This document shows positions 34,833 through 43,807 of a DNA stretch of 64,000 bases, in pieces. The notes below the pieces were generated by a model, which was not told the DNA's origin, did no database searches, and was given only the letters and a program-made list of their open reading frames with translations. This stretch comes from Nocardia brasiliensis NBRC 14402 (lineage in GTDB: Bacteria > Actinomycetota > Actinomycetes > Mycobacteriales > Mycobacteriaceae). The stretch is taken from assembly GCF_000308475.2 (NCBI RefSeq), contig NZ_BAFT02000110.1:1-64000 (forward strand). The letters are read 5' to 3'. Within the stretch, counting starts at the first letter, position 1. Every line of letters begins with the position of its first letter. The position numbers and the translations under genes are program-made.

Positions 34833-36047
34833 TCAGCGCAGCGCGCTGCCCTGCTGCCACTGGTCCCAGGGCACGCCCCAGTCGCCGTTCTGCCAGACCT
34901 CGAGCGGCGCGCCACCGGTGTTGCGGACCTCGACCACGTCGCCGGGCACCGCGAAATCGTAGAACCAGCGCGCATTGTCCGGGCTGAGATTCAGGCAGCC
35001 GTGCGAAGTGTTGGTGTTGCCTTGTGCCCACATGGTGGAGGCCAGTTCGTGCAGGTAGATGCCGTCGGTGCTGATCCGGGTGGCCCAGTTGATGGTTTCC
35101 TTGTAGCCGAGCCGGGAGTTGACCGGCAGACCGAAGGTGGAGGAGTCCATGATCACCGGGTTGGCTTTGCTCATCACGGTGTAGGTGCCGGGCTGGGTCC
35201 AGAAGGTGATGGTCTTGCCGCCGACGTTCTCGCTCCCGCCCATGCCCATCGAGGTGGGCATGGTGCGGATCAGCTTGCCGTCCTCGAAGACCTGCACCTG
35301 TTTGGTGTTGTCGTCGGCGATCGACACGTGCGACGCGCCGACGGTGAACGAGGCCTTGCTGTCTTCCTGGCCGTAGAGTCCGCCGCCCAGGTCGACCGCG
35401 TAGATGTTGGCGGCGACGTTCACCTTCGTGCCCGGCGTGTAGTAGTCCTTGGGCCGCCAGTGCAGGTGCCGGTTGTCGAGCCAGTACCAGGAACCTTCGA
35501 CCGGCGGGTTGGTGGTGACCGACAGCCTTTTCTCGGCCAGTGCGCGGTCGGGGACGTCCTCGTCGAAATGCGCGGCGATGACGGCGCCGACTCCGAAGGT
35601 GCCGCCGTCGAGCAGGCCGCCGCCGGTGGTCTCGAAGTAGACCTTGGTCTGATTGTTCGGCGTCAGCGTGGCGAACGTCGAGGTCAGCGGTCCGCTGCGG
35701 CCGGTGATGGTGAGGCCCTCGGCGGTGATCGTGTAGGTGTGGCCGTAACCCAGGGCGTCGGCGGGCTTCCACGCGGTCTTGTCGGGCGTGAAGATGCCCT
35801 CGATCTGCTTGCCCGCCTCGTTGGTCATGGTCACCGAGGTCAGCACGCCGTCACCCGCGCTCACCTGAACGGGGGTGGTGGGGTCGACACCCTTCGCGCC
35901 GGGAGCGGGTGTGATGGCGATCGCGGCGGGCGCGGGGTCCTTCGATGCCGGTGCCTTCGAATCCGACCCTGAACAACCGGCAACCACCAGCGCCACAACC
36001 AGGACGGCGATCCCGGCGGCGCTGGATCGGAAGCGGCGACTCGACAT
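34833..36047 (-). CDS. L,D-transpeptidase lipoprotein
   Basis: A 404-residue lipoprotein (signal ending LVVAGCSGSD) with two immunoglobulin-like domains (about 45-245) and a YkuD catalytic domain. The active site is HELAS then SHGCLNLSPDNARWFY with Cys351. This is the LdtMt2-type architecture that makes 3-3 peptidoglycan cross-links and can anchor proteins. ATG 36047 follows AGGAGAAATC, which decides the start over an upstream one. A second Ldt lies at the right edge of the window. Confidence 0.95.
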   Translation of the reverse strand: MSSRRFRSSAAGIAVLVVALVVAGCSGSDSKAPASKDPAPAAIAITPAPGAKGVDPTTPVQVSAGDGVLTSVTMTNEAGKQIEGIFTPDKTAWKPADALGYGHTYTITAEGLTITGRSGPLTSTFATLTPNNQTKVYFETTGGGLLDGGTFGVGAVIAAHFDEDVPDRALAEKRLSVTTNPPVEGSWYWLDNRHLHWRPKDYYTPGTKVNVAANIYAVDLGGGLYGQEDSKASFTVGASHVSIADDNTKQVQVFEDGKLIRTMPTSMGMGGSENVGGKTITFWTQPGTYTVMSKANPVIMDSSTFGLPVNSRLGYKETINWATRISTDGIYLHELASTMWAQGNTNTSHGCLNLSPDNARWFYDFAVPGDVVEVRNTGGAPLEVWQNGDWGVPWDQWQQGSALR

Positions 36048-36416
36048 GATTTCTCCTGTGCTCGCCGTGCGCTTCCCGCTGCGCACCCTCGACTTTCGAT
36101 CCCGCCCCGCGAGTTTACCGGCCCGCGAGGGGTGCCCTGGTCGAGGCGGAGCTCAGTTGTCGGGGCCGATCCGGAATTGGGTCGCCAAGCCGCGTGCGAC
36201 TTCGTCACCGAGGAACGGCTGCAGGAGGAGGAACAGAATCATGGACATCGGCACAGCCCCGATCGTGTAATGCGGTACTACCAGGCCGCGGCGCCACAGG
36301 CGCTGTCTCGGCGGCGCAGCGTGACCTTGCACACTGTCCATTTCAGGCTAAGGGTGCCGTTGACACTGGGCAACCTGTGGGCGCGAATCTGGTCGACTGT
36401 CGAATTACGCGGCGTG
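36048..36416. other. Gap without a supported gene
   Basis: Between the transpeptidase and the GlxA-type regulator I see no convincing gene. A 31-codon minus-strand frame near 36153-36248 (MSMILFLLLQPFLGDEV) has a hydrophobic start but no ribosome site. On the plus strand a strong GAGGAGG precedes only nine codons (ATG 36241). Confidence 0.4.
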
Positions 36417-37379
36417 TCACCGCGACACGCTCGCGGGATCGCCGAATGCCTTGCGGTAGTTGCGCGGTGCGGTGCCCACCAGCTGGGTGAAGTGATATCG
36501 CAGCGACGCCACCGAACCGAAGCCGGCTTGCTCGGCGACGCGGTCGATCGGCAGATCGGTGGTTTCCAGCAAACGTTGAGCACGGCGGATGCGGGCGTTC
36601 AGAATCCAGTGCAACGCGGTGGTGCCGAGCTGGGTTTCGAAGCGGCGCTGCACCGTTCGGACGCTCAGACCTGCATGTTCGGCGATATCGGCGAGGGTGA
36701 GCTGCTCGGTGATGTGCTCTTCGATCCAGTCGAGCAGGGGTTGCAAGGCGGTGGCGTCCTGCGGCGGGTCGGGCCGGGTGATGAATTGTGCTTGGCCGCC
36801 GTCGCGTTGCAGCGGCAGCACCATCTGCCGTGCGGTGTCGCCCGCGATCGCCGAGCCGTAGTCGCGGCGCACCAGGTGCAGGCACAGATCCAGGCCCGCG
36901 CCGGAGCCGGCCGAGGTGAGGATCTGTCCGTTGTCGATGAACAGCACCGAGGGGTCGACCTCGACCCGCGGATACCGGGCGGCGAACAGGTCGGCCAGCC
37001 GCCAGTGGGTGGTGGCGCGCAGTCCGTCGAGCAGGCCGGAATCGGCGAGCAGAAAGGCTCCGGTGCAGATGGAGGCGATGACGGCGCCGCGCGCCGCCGC
37101 GGCACGCAGGACTTCGCTCATCCGCGGATCGGGCGACAGCATGCTTTCGGCACCGGGCACGATCACCACATCCGCCTGCTCCGCGGTCTCGAGCGGCCAG
37201 CGCGTGCCTAGTGCGAACAGTTGCTGTCCGGCCGCAAGTGCCGTGGTCGCGTCGCCGCACATGCGCACTTCATAGGCCGGGCGATAGTCGGGCAGCAAGG
37301 AGGACGCGAACACCTGACCGCCCAGGACGAGATCGAAGGCGTTCACACCGGCCGGTACGAGGATGGCGACCATCCGCAT
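36417..37379 (-). CDS. GlxA-type AraC regulator with DJ-1/PfpI domain
   Basis: A 320-residue protein. The N-terminal DJ-1/PfpI domain starts MVAILVPAGVNAFDLVLG and has the elbow ASICTGAFLLADSGLLDG. The C-terminal AraC domain has two helix-turn-helix units: LTLADIAEHAGLSVRTVQRRF and PIDRVAEQAGFGSVASLRYHF. The elbow Cys is present, but these domains act as sensors, not proteases. It is divergent from the SnoaL-like gene at 37478, with direct repeats between them that suit AraC binding. Confidence 0.92.
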   Translation of the reverse strand: MRMVAILVPAGVNAFDLVLGGQVFASSLLPDYRPAYEVRMCGDATTALAAGQQLFALGTRWPLETAEQADVVIVPGAESMLSPDPRMSEVLRAAAARGAVIASICTGAFLLADSGLLDGLRATTHWRLADLFAARYPRVEVDPSVLFIDNGQILTSAGSGAGLDLCLHLVRRDYGSAIAGDTARQMVLPLQRDGGQAQFITRPDPPQDATALQPLLDWIEEHITEQLTLADIAEHAGLSVRTVQRRFETQLGTTALHWILNARIRRAQRLLETTDLPIDRVAEQAGFGSVASLRYHFTQLVGTAPRNYRKAFGDPASVSR

Positions 37380-37416
37380 GTCGCGATCTTAGCGAAAGCT
37401 GACATTGACACCACTT

Positions 37417-37436
37417 GTTTGCTGTTGGTTTGCTGT
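37417..37436. promoter_or_regulatory. Phased direct repeat, likely AraC-type site
   Basis: GTTTGCTGT occurs at 37417-37425 and again at 37428-37436, an 11-bp period (one helical turn). AraC-family proteins bind such direct repeats. The site lies in the 98-bp divergent gap between the GlxA-type regulator and the SnoaL-like gene. Confidence 0.6.
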
Positions 37437-37477
37437 AATTATTGAGCGATCAACCGGCGGGACAGGAAGGGCTTGTG

Positions 37478-38038
37478 ATGACCGACATGACAACCGCTCC
37501 GCAGGACCGGAGGCGCGCGGCTGTCCGATGCGACCGCTCCGTCGCGAGCCTGCTCGACGCGGCCGACGAGTGCGCGGTGGTCGAGCGCTTCTACGAACTC
37601 ATCTTCCTGCAGGACCACGAGCAGGCGATGGAACTGGTCACCGCCGACGTGCGATTCCACGCGCCGTGGCAACTGCCCGGGCTGCCCGACATGGTGGTGA
37701 GCCGTGACGAACTGCGGGACAGCCTCGACTCCTGGGGTGCCGAACTCTGGCACGCGGGCAGCCTCGCCCGCATCACCGTCCGTCCGTTCGCCGCGCCGCA
37801 CCTGTGGTTCGCGACCATCGAGGGCGAATTGACCGCGCGCGAGAGCGAACGCCGGTATCACGCGGTTTTCCTCAGTGAGGTCCGTTTCCGGGACGGCCGG
37901 ATCGCCGGGGTGCAGCAGTATCACAACGCGCTGCACGAGGTCATCGCGCTGGGCGCGGACGTGCCGGGGATCAATGTTCCCGGCTACGGTGTCGGCTCGT
38001 ACCGGGCCGATGGGACGGATCAGCACGACGCCGCCTGA
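37478..38038 (+). CDS. SnoaL-like / PhzA-B-like protein
   Basis: A 186-residue protein of the NTF2-like cone fold: AVVERFYELIFLQDHEQAMEL begins the domain, and RYHAVFLSEVRFRDGRIAGVQQYHNALHEV closes it, a pattern close to PhzA/PhzB. Such proteins act as small-molecule binders or isomerases. ATG 37478 follows AGGAAGG at 7 bases. It is divergent from the GlxA-type regulator and is its likely target. No phenazine genes are present, so a phenazine role is not supported. Confidence 0.75.
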   Translation: MTDMTTAPQDRRRAAVRCDRSVASLLDAADECAVVERFYELIFLQDHEQAMELVTADVRFHAPWQLPGLPDMVVSRDELRDSLDSWGAELWHAGSLARITVRPFAAPHLWFATIEGELTARESERRYHAVFLSEVRFRDGRIAGVQQYHNALHEVIALGADVPGINVPGYGVGSYRADGTDQHDAA

Positions 38039-38100
38039 GCTGCCCGCTACGGTGTTGCCTTAGTCCGGGCCGAACACGGTCCACGGTCCGAGGAGGCGTT

Positions 38101-38556
38101 GTGTCGATGATCACGGTTACCCGCGAGGTCGCCGCTACCCCCGACCGGGTCTGGGCGGTGATCACCGATCTGGAGCGCACCGCCGAGGTGATTCGCGGAA
38201 TCACCCGCTTGGAACGCCTCGACAACGGAGCCGGATTCACCGTCGGCACCAAGTGGCGGGAAACCCGGGTCATGTTCGGTAAAGAAGCCACCGAGACCCT
38301 GACGGTCACCGCACTGGCACCCGGCCAGACCTACACCACCGAAGCCGATTCGCACGGCACCCACTACCGCTCCATCTTCACGCTCACAGCAAAAGGCCAG
38401 AACACCCTGCTGGCCATGGGTTTCGAAGGCAAGCCGCACGGCAAGGTCACGCGCACAGCAGCTTTCATCGGTAGGCTCTTCGAAGGTCCCACCCGCCGCA
38501 TGCTGCAGCGTGATCTCGACGATATCGCCAAGGCCGCGGAATCCGCTGCCGACTGA
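38101..38556 (+). CDS. SRPBCC family protein
   Basis: A 151-residue helix-grip protein: MITVTREVAATPDRVWAVIT opens the fold and RMLQRDLDDIAKAAESA is the C-terminal helix. It is likely to bind a hydrophobic ligand or act as a cyclase-like protein. GTG 38101 is used as start. It is followed 9 bp later by an SDR gene on the same strand, so the two may act on the same compound. Confidence 0.85.
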   Translation: MSMITVTREVAATPDRVWAVITDLERTAEVIRGITRLERLDNGAGFTVGTKWRETRVMFGKEATETLTVTALAPGQTYTTEADSHGTHYRSIFTLTAKGQNTLLAMGFEGKPHGKVTRTAAFIGRLFEGPTRRMLQRDLDDIAKAAESAAD

Positions 38557-38565
38557 GGGAATGCG

Positions 38566-39348
38566 ATGTCGCACACAGGTTTTGCCGGTCGCAGATATGT
38601 GATCACCGGGTCCGCTTCCGGTATCGGTGCGGCGACCGCCGCCCTGCTGCGGGAGCGCGACGCCATCGTCATCGGCTGCGATCTGGACAACGCCGAGATC
38701 CAGGCCGACTTGTCCACCCCCGCCGGTAGGCAATCGCTGATCGAGCAGGTGCGCGGGCCGATCGACGCCGTGCTGGCTATCGCCGGCGGCGGCAGAACCG
38801 GTCTGCTGGAAACGAATTACTTCGGGGCGGTGGCGACCTTGGCCGGGTTGCGACCGTTACTCGCCCAGAGTCCGGCGCCCCGCGCGGTGGCGGTGTCGTC
38901 GACCGCCTCGCTGGCCCCGGCCGATGAACGCATCGTGCAGGCCTGCCTCGACGGCGACGAGGCCGCCGCGGTCGCCCGTCTCGCCGCTGATCCCGCCGCC
39001 GGTGGTGTGACCGGCGGTTACGGGATCGCGAAGCGCGCACTGAACCGCTGGGTGCGCAGAGTTGCCCCGACGCAGGAGTGGGCCGGTTCCGGTATCGCCC
39101 TCAACGTCGTCGCACCGGGCGTCGTCGATACGCCCGCCGCCGCCTATATCCTTACCGACGCCGAGATCCGCGCCGCCGTCGAAACCGCTGCGCCGCAACC
39201 GTTCGGCGGCTTTCCCGGCCGGCCCGAATGGGTCGCCGACCTCATCTGCTGGCTGGCCGGCGCCGACAACCGATTCGTCACCGGCCAGATCGTCTTCGCC
39301 GACGGCGGTTCCGAGGTATCAGCCCTCGGCGATCACCACTGGCGTTGA
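38566..39348 (+). CDS. Short-chain dehydrogenase (hydroxysteroid dehydrogenase-like)
   Basis: A 260-residue SDR: cofactor loop TGSASGIGAAT, then a short core typical of 3-alpha-hydroxysteroid dehydrogenase/carbonyl reductase types (CDLDNAEIQADLSTP, ETNYFGAVATL). The active site has SSTASL and YGIAKRALN (Tyr and Lys intact). GQIVFADGGSE closes the domain. Substrate is uncertain; small alcohols or steroids are possible. Probably in one transcript with 38101. Confidence 0.9.
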   Translation: MSHTGFAGRRYVITGSASGIGAATAALLRERDAIVIGCDLDNAEIQADLSTPAGRQSLIEQVRGPIDAVLAIAGGGRTGLLETNYFGAVATLAGLRPLLAQSPAPRAVAVSSTASLAPADERIVQACLDGDEAAAVARLAADPAAGGVTGGYGIAKRALNRWVRRVAPTQEWAGSGIALNVVAPGVVDTPAAAYILTDAEIRAAVETAAPQPFGGFPGRPEWVADLICWLAGADNRFVTGQIVFADGGSEVSALGDHHWR

Positions 39349-39356
39349 GCCACCGG

Positions 39357-40070
39357 TCAATTCGCCGGCGGGCGCAGGTCGAGTAGCTGTTCGAAGAAGC
39401 CCCCGATGTTGTTGGCCTGATCGATGAGGTGGATTTCGAGAATCCAGTGGCAGTGGCGGTCTTTGGGATCGAGGCGGCGCATCGGCAGGGTGGAGCCCGG
39501 GGCCACGTACGAGGTGACCTGGGTACCGGAAATCTGTTTGTGCGGGAATTCGCCGACCAGGTGGCCCGCGATCTCGGCGGTGAAGGCCCAGCCCTGGGTG
39601 GCGGCCTGGTCTACGACGAATTGGTAGAGCTGGTCGCCGGTGATATCGGGGTGCGCTTCGAAGTAGGCGCGGCCCTGCTCCCACAACGGTTCGAGCGCGT
39701 CGCGCAGGGCCAGTTTCGCCGGGTCGTCACCGAGTACGTAGGTGCGGCCGAAGTCGGCTTCCCATTCCTCGAAGATGGGGCCGAAGTCGAGGAAGCAGAT
39801 GTCGTCGGCTTCGATGACCCGGTTCGGCGGTTTGGCGCTGTAGGGCTCGAGTGTGTTCACCCCGGAACGCACGATGCGCTTGTGCCAGAACCGCCGTGTC
39901 CCGAACATCTCGTTCGCGAGGTCGCGGACCGCGTCGCTGACTTCCGACTCGGTCGCGCCCGCCGCGATGATGCCCCGCGCCACCACTTCATCGAACAAAG
40001 CCACCGCATTGGCCTCGGCCGCCAGCAGGGCTGAAACCCGCGCCGCCTCGTCCACACCCACCGTCTCCAT
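39357..40070 (-). CDS. M24 family (Xaa-Pro aminopeptidase-like) protein
   Basis: A 237-residue protein with the pita-bread metallopeptidase fold. Metal ligands are in FLDFGPIFEEWEADFGRTY (two Asp) and AGHLVGEFPH (His), with a further acidic residue in ILEIHLID. The N-terminal domain of full aminopeptidase P is absent, as in several actinobacterial M24 proteins. It converges on the SDR gene 38566. Activity is inferred from the family. Confidence 0.82.
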   Translation of the reverse strand: METVGVDEAARVSALLAAEANAVALFDEVVARGIIAAGATESEVSDAVRDLANEMFGTRRFWHKRIVRSGVNTLEPYSAKPPNRVIEADDICFLDFGPIFEEWEADFGRTYVLGDDPAKLALRDALEPLWEQGRAYFEAHPDITGDQLYQFVVDQAATQGWAFTAEIAGHLVGEFPHKQISGTQVTSYVAPGSTLPMRRLDPKDRHCHWILEIHLIDQANNIGGFFEQLLDLRPPAN

Positions 40071-40228
40071 AATTCGACCCTAACCCGTCGCGCACCGTCC
40101 GGTCTGTACGCAGCGGGCACGCACACGAAACGTGCTTCACCTGCCACGGCCACGCACAAAATATGCTTCGGCGCACCATCCGCGCAGCCGAGGAGCGTCG
40201 CGGCGCCGGAATCGGGTATGCGGCGGGT

Positions 40229-40393
40229 ATGAGCGGACCAGAGATGGATCGGGCGACGGCCGAATCGAAGCTGGAAGAGGCGGATTTCGCCGACGAGCAC
40301 ACCAAGGCGACCCACGCCGACGAGCACCCGTCCGGCGCCGATGTGGAGACCGACGAATCGACACCGGACGGACACGCGGGCATGGACGGTTAG
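40229..40393 (+). CDS. Small acidic protein, hypothetical
   Basis: A 54-residue, strongly acidic, hydrophilic peptide (MSGPEMDRATAESKLEEADF, then DEHTKATHADEHPSG). Its 3' end overlaps the convergent methyltransferase gene by four bases. The ribosome site is weak. It may be real because composition is consistent from the ATG to the stop, but support is modest. Confidence 0.45.
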   Translation: MSGPEMDRATAESKLEEADFADEHTKATHADEHPSGADVETDESTPDGHAGMDG

Positions 40394-41040
40394 AGCCGGC
40401 GGAACCTGGCCTGCCAGGCGGCGAGTTCGACGGCGGTGCCCGCGGGCAGATCGAAACCGGTGTCCTGGCCGAGTACCGAAGCGGTCACCGTGCCGTGGTA
40501 CTTCGAGGGCTGCAGATCCTCCAATTCCCAGCCTTCGCTGAAGGATTCACGGATGAGGGTGTCGCTGATCCGAGGGCCGAAGCCGGGCTCGACATCCGAG
40601 AGCGCCAGGATGTGGACCGCTCCGCCCGGCTTGCAGAGCGCGTGCAGGCTGCGCACGTAGGCGGCACGGTTCTCCGGCTCGGTGCCGAAGATGTGGAACA
40701 GCGCGCTGTCCACGATGGTGTCGTAGGTCGGCGCAGCCTGCGCGCCGCCCAGGGCGAGCAGATCCGCGGCCTCGAAGCGCGCGGTCGGAACCCCTTGCGC
40801 GGCAGCATTTCTCCGGGCGTATTCGATCGCGCTGGGCGACAGGTCCATGCCGACCACGTCGTACCCGAGCTTGGTCAGCAGGATGGTGTGCTCACCGGCG
40901 CCGCACCCGGGATCGAGCACCCGCCCCCGCACCCATCCCGCGCGCTCCAATTCCACGATCGCGGGCTGCGGACGTCCGATCAACCACGGTGCCGCATCCT
41001 CGTCGTAAACCGCATTCCATTGCTCGACAGATTGAGTCAT
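40390..41040 (-). CDS. Class I SAM-dependent methyltransferase
   Basis: A 216-residue methyltransferase: the SAM loop is VLDPGCGAGEHTILL, with the acidic strand VVGMDLSP and DLLALGG for adenine contact. MTQSVEQWNAVYDEDAAPWLIGRPQPA is a start seen in thiopurine S-methyltransferase-like proteins. ATG 41040 is preferred over an upstream codon at 41067. It is divergent from a second methyltransferase at 41129 but the two are not close paralogues. Substrate unknown. Confidence 0.88.
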   Translation of the reverse strand: MTQSVEQWNAVYDEDAAPWLIGRPQPAIVELERAGWVRGRVLDPGCGAGEHTILLTKLGYDVVGMDLSPSAIEYARRNAAAQGVPTARFEAADLLALGGAQAAPTYDTIVDSALFHIFGTEPENRAAYVRSLHALCKPGGAVHILALSDVEPGFGPRISDTLIRESFSEGWELEDLQPSKYHGTVTASVLGQDTGFDLPAGTAVELAAWQARFRRL

Positions 41041-41128
41041 ACCCCCACTATCGGACCTCAACCGCACTCGAGGTCAACGGCCGAAAATCGCTGGAGCGGG
41101 GGCGAAATGGTTTGTACCGTGACCCGGC

Positions 41129-42013
41129 ATGGGCTACGAACATCCGCTGGCGTACCTGCTGGGCCTCGAAGGTATCGCGTTGTTGCGATCGTTCACCGGC
41201 GCGCACGATCGGGACTTCGTGGCGGCCCGGATCGCCGAGGTGCGCGAACTGCTGGCGGACGAGGCGTTGATCGATGCCGCCGTCGAGGTCGAGCGGGTGG
41301 ACACGGTGACGGGGTACCGGATCTGGTCGGCGCGTTACGACGAGCCGGGGAACGCGGCCTTCGATATCGACACCCCCGTGGTGCAGCGGCTCGTCGACGC
41401 GTTGCCCGTCGGCGCGGTCCTCGATGCCGCCTGCGGGACCGGGCGGCATGCCGGATGGCTGGTCGAGCGCGGGCATCAGGTGATCGGGGTGGACAGCTCA
41501 CCCGAGATGCTCGGCAAGGCGCGGGCCCGAGTGCCGCAGGCGGAGTTCCGAACGGGAGATCTGCACGACTTGCCGGTCCCCGACGACGCGGTTGATCTGA
41601 TCGTGTGTGCCCTTGCGCTGAACCACAATTCGGCGTTGGAGCCGATCCTCGCCGAGTTCGCCAGGGTGTTGCGCCCGGGCGGGCATCTGGTGATCGCCGA
41701 TACGCATCCCGATGCTGTCGCGTTCGGCTCGGTGCCGACGGTGCGCGACAGCGCCGGACAACCCGGGCGCCTTCCGGTCTACCGCTACCTCGTCGGTGAC
41801 TACCTGCGTGCCGCACTGCCGCTCGGGTTCCAGCTGCGGCATTGCGAAGAACCGGAGTTGCCGACCGGACCCACCCCTGCACCGGCCGAAGACCTTGGCC
41901 CCTGGGATGTTTGGCCGTGGTCCTTGGCCGCCATGGTGCCCGAGGCGGCGCAGGCGGCCCGAGCGGGCGTGCCTGCCCTGCTCATCTGGGATTTCCAGCT
42001 GAGCGCGCACTGA
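41129..42013 (+). CDS. Class I SAM-dependent methyltransferase
   Basis: A 294-residue methyltransferase. A 90-residue N-terminal helical extension (MGYEHPLAYLLGLEGIALL) is followed by the SAM domain with VLDAACGTGRHAGWL, VIGVDSSPEML, GDLHDLPV and LIVCALALNHN. Some SAM enzymes with this extension act on small-molecule hydroxyls or carboxylates. Single gene. The substrate cannot be read from sequence. Confidence 0.88.
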   Translation: MGYEHPLAYLLGLEGIALLRSFTGAHDRDFVAARIAEVRELLADEALIDAAVEVERVDTVTGYRIWSARYDEPGNAAFDIDTPVVQRLVDALPVGAVLDAACGTGRHAGWLVERGHQVIGVDSSPEMLGKARARVPQAEFRTGDLHDLPVPDDAVDLIVCALALNHNSALEPILAEFARVLRPGGHLVIADTHPDAVAFGSVPTVRDSAGQPGRLPVYRYLVGDYLRAALPLGFQLRHCEEPELPTGPTPAPAEDLGPWDVWPWSLAAMVPEAAQAARAGVPALLIWDFQLSAH

Positions 42014-42084
42014 CCGGCGGACTCGGCGGTGCGGTGCGGAATCGCAAGCCGGACCGGCACTTCGAGCCCGCCGGAGTGTACGGG

Positions 42085-43764
42085 TCAGGCGACGGCGACC
42101 AGGCGGGCGGCGTTCGCGGCTTCGTCGTCGGCCGCCTTGTTGGCGGCCAGTTCGGCTTGGACGCGATCCCGGTACCTGGTGAGTTCCCGCTCGGCGTCCG
42201 CGGTATCCCAGCCGAGGTGCGGGCCGATCAGGAGCGCGACCTCGGGGGCCGCGAGCAGTCCGCGGTCGGAGGCCTCGATCGAGATCCGGGTGCGGCGGGT
42301 GAGCACGTCGTCGAGATGCAGTGCGCCCTCGTGGGTTACGGCGTACACCACCTCGGCGGCCAGGTACTCTTCGGCGCCGGGCAGCGAGTCGGCCAGGGCC
42401 CGATCCGTCGCGATCAGCTCGAACAGGTCGTGCGCGCCGGAACCGTACCGGCCGAGCAGGTGCTCGACCGTGGCCTTGGGCAAGCCGACGCGCTGCGCCA
42501 GGCTGTCCAGATCGGCCCGCATCTCTTGGTAGCCCACCGCACCGAGGATCGGCAGCTTGTCGGTGACCGACGGCGCGACGGCGCGGCCGAGACCCTGCAC
42601 CGCGGCGTCGACGACGTCGGCGGCCATCACCCGGTAGGTGGTGTACTTGCCGCCCGCGATCACGAACAGCCCCGGAACCGGTTCGGCCACTGCGTGTTCC
42701 CGCGACAGCGTGGAGGTGTCGCTGGATGCGCCGGACAGCAGCGGACGCAGCCCGGCGTAGGTGCCGACGATGTCGTCCCGGGTCAGCGGCTCGCGCAGCA
42801 CCGCGTTCACGTGGTCGAGAATGTATTGCACGTCGGCATTGCTCGCGGCCGGATGATCCTTGTCCAGCGACCAATCGGTGTCGGTGGTGCCGATGATCCA
42901 GTGGTTGTGCCACGGGATCACGAACAGCACGCTCTTCTCGGTGCGCATGATCAGGCCGGTGTCCAGGTCGAGCCGTTCGCGCGGCACCAGGATGTGCACA
43001 CCCTTGGACATCCTGACGTGGAACGGGAAGTCGACGCCGGTCATGCGGTTCATCTCATCGGTCCACACCCCGGTCGCGCTGATCACGCGACGGGCTCGCA
43101 CGGTGTGTTCGCGGCCGGTCTCCAGATCGGTCACTTGCGCGCCGATCACCCGCTCGCCGTCGCGCAGCAGCCCGGTGACCTTGGTGCGGGTCAGCACCGT
43201 GGCGCCGTGCTGGGCCGCGGTGCGCGCGATCATCATGGTGTGGCGGGCGTCGTCGACCTGCGCGTCGAAGTAGCGGATCGCCCCGGTCATCGAGTCCTCG
43301 CGCAGCGCGGGCGCCAATTCCAGTGCGCGCGTGCGGCTCAGGTGCCGGTGCATGGGCAGCGCCCGCGCACCGCCGATGGTGTCGTACAACGCGACGCCCG
43401 CACCGATGTAGGCGCGTTCCCAGACCCGGTGCTGCAGCGGCAGCAGGAACGACACCGGGCGGACCAGGTGCGGGGCCAGCTTGTTCAGCAGCAGGCCCCG
43501 CTCCTTCAACGCCTCACGCACCAACCAGAAGTCGAGCTGTTCGAGATAGCGCAGGCCGCCGTGGATGAGCTTGCTGGAACGACTCGAGGTGCCCGCGGCG
43601 AAATCCCTGGCCTCCACCAGGGTGACGCTCAGGCCGCGGGACGCGGCGTCCAGCGCGGCACCGGCGCCGACCACGCCGCCGCCGATCACCAGCACATCGA
43701 TGTCGTTGTCGCCCAGGGCTTCGACCGCGCGGGCGCGGTAGCTCGGATCCAATCTCGCGGACAT
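42085..43764 (-). CDS. glpD: Glycerol-3-phosphate dehydrogenase (aerobic, FAD)
   Basis: A 559-residue flavoenzyme. The N-terminal FAD loop is DVLVIGGGVVGAGAALDAAS, followed by GTSSRSSKLIHGGLRYLEQ, the GlpD hallmark, and PWHNHWIIGTTDTDW in the substrate domain. It oxidises glycerol-3-phosphate to dihydroxyacetone phosphate at the membrane and feeds electrons to quinone. ATG 43764 follows AAGGAGAATGCA, which decides the start. It is third in the minus-strand series glpF-glpK-glpD. Confidence 0.95.
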   Translation of the reverse strand: MSARLDPSYRARAVEALGDNDIDVLVIGGGVVGAGAALDAASRGLSVTLVEARDFAAGTSSRSSKLIHGGLRYLEQLDFWLVREALKERGLLLNKLAPHLVRPVSFLLPLQHRVWERAYIGAGVALYDTIGGARALPMHRHLSRTRALELAPALREDSMTGAIRYFDAQVDDARHTMMIARTAAQHGATVLTRTKVTGLLRDGERVIGAQVTDLETGREHTVRARRVISATGVWTDEMNRMTGVDFPFHVRMSKGVHILVPRERLDLDTGLIMRTEKSVLFVIPWHNHWIIGTTDTDWSLDKDHPAASNADVQYILDHVNAVLREPLTRDDIVGTYAGLRPLLSGASSDTSTLSREHAVAEPVPGLFVIAGGKYTTYRVMAADVVDAAVQGLGRAVAPSVTDKLPILGAVGYQEMRADLDSLAQRVGLPKATVEHLLGRYGSGAHDLFELIATDRALADSLPGAEEYLAAEVVYAVTHEGALHLDDVLTRRTRISIEASDRGLLAAPEVALLIGPHLGWDTADAERELTRYRDRVQAELAANKAADDEAANAARLVAVA

Positions 43765-43807
43765 TGCATTCTCCTTCTTCGGTGATAAGTCGCCAAGCGC
43801 CGACGAG

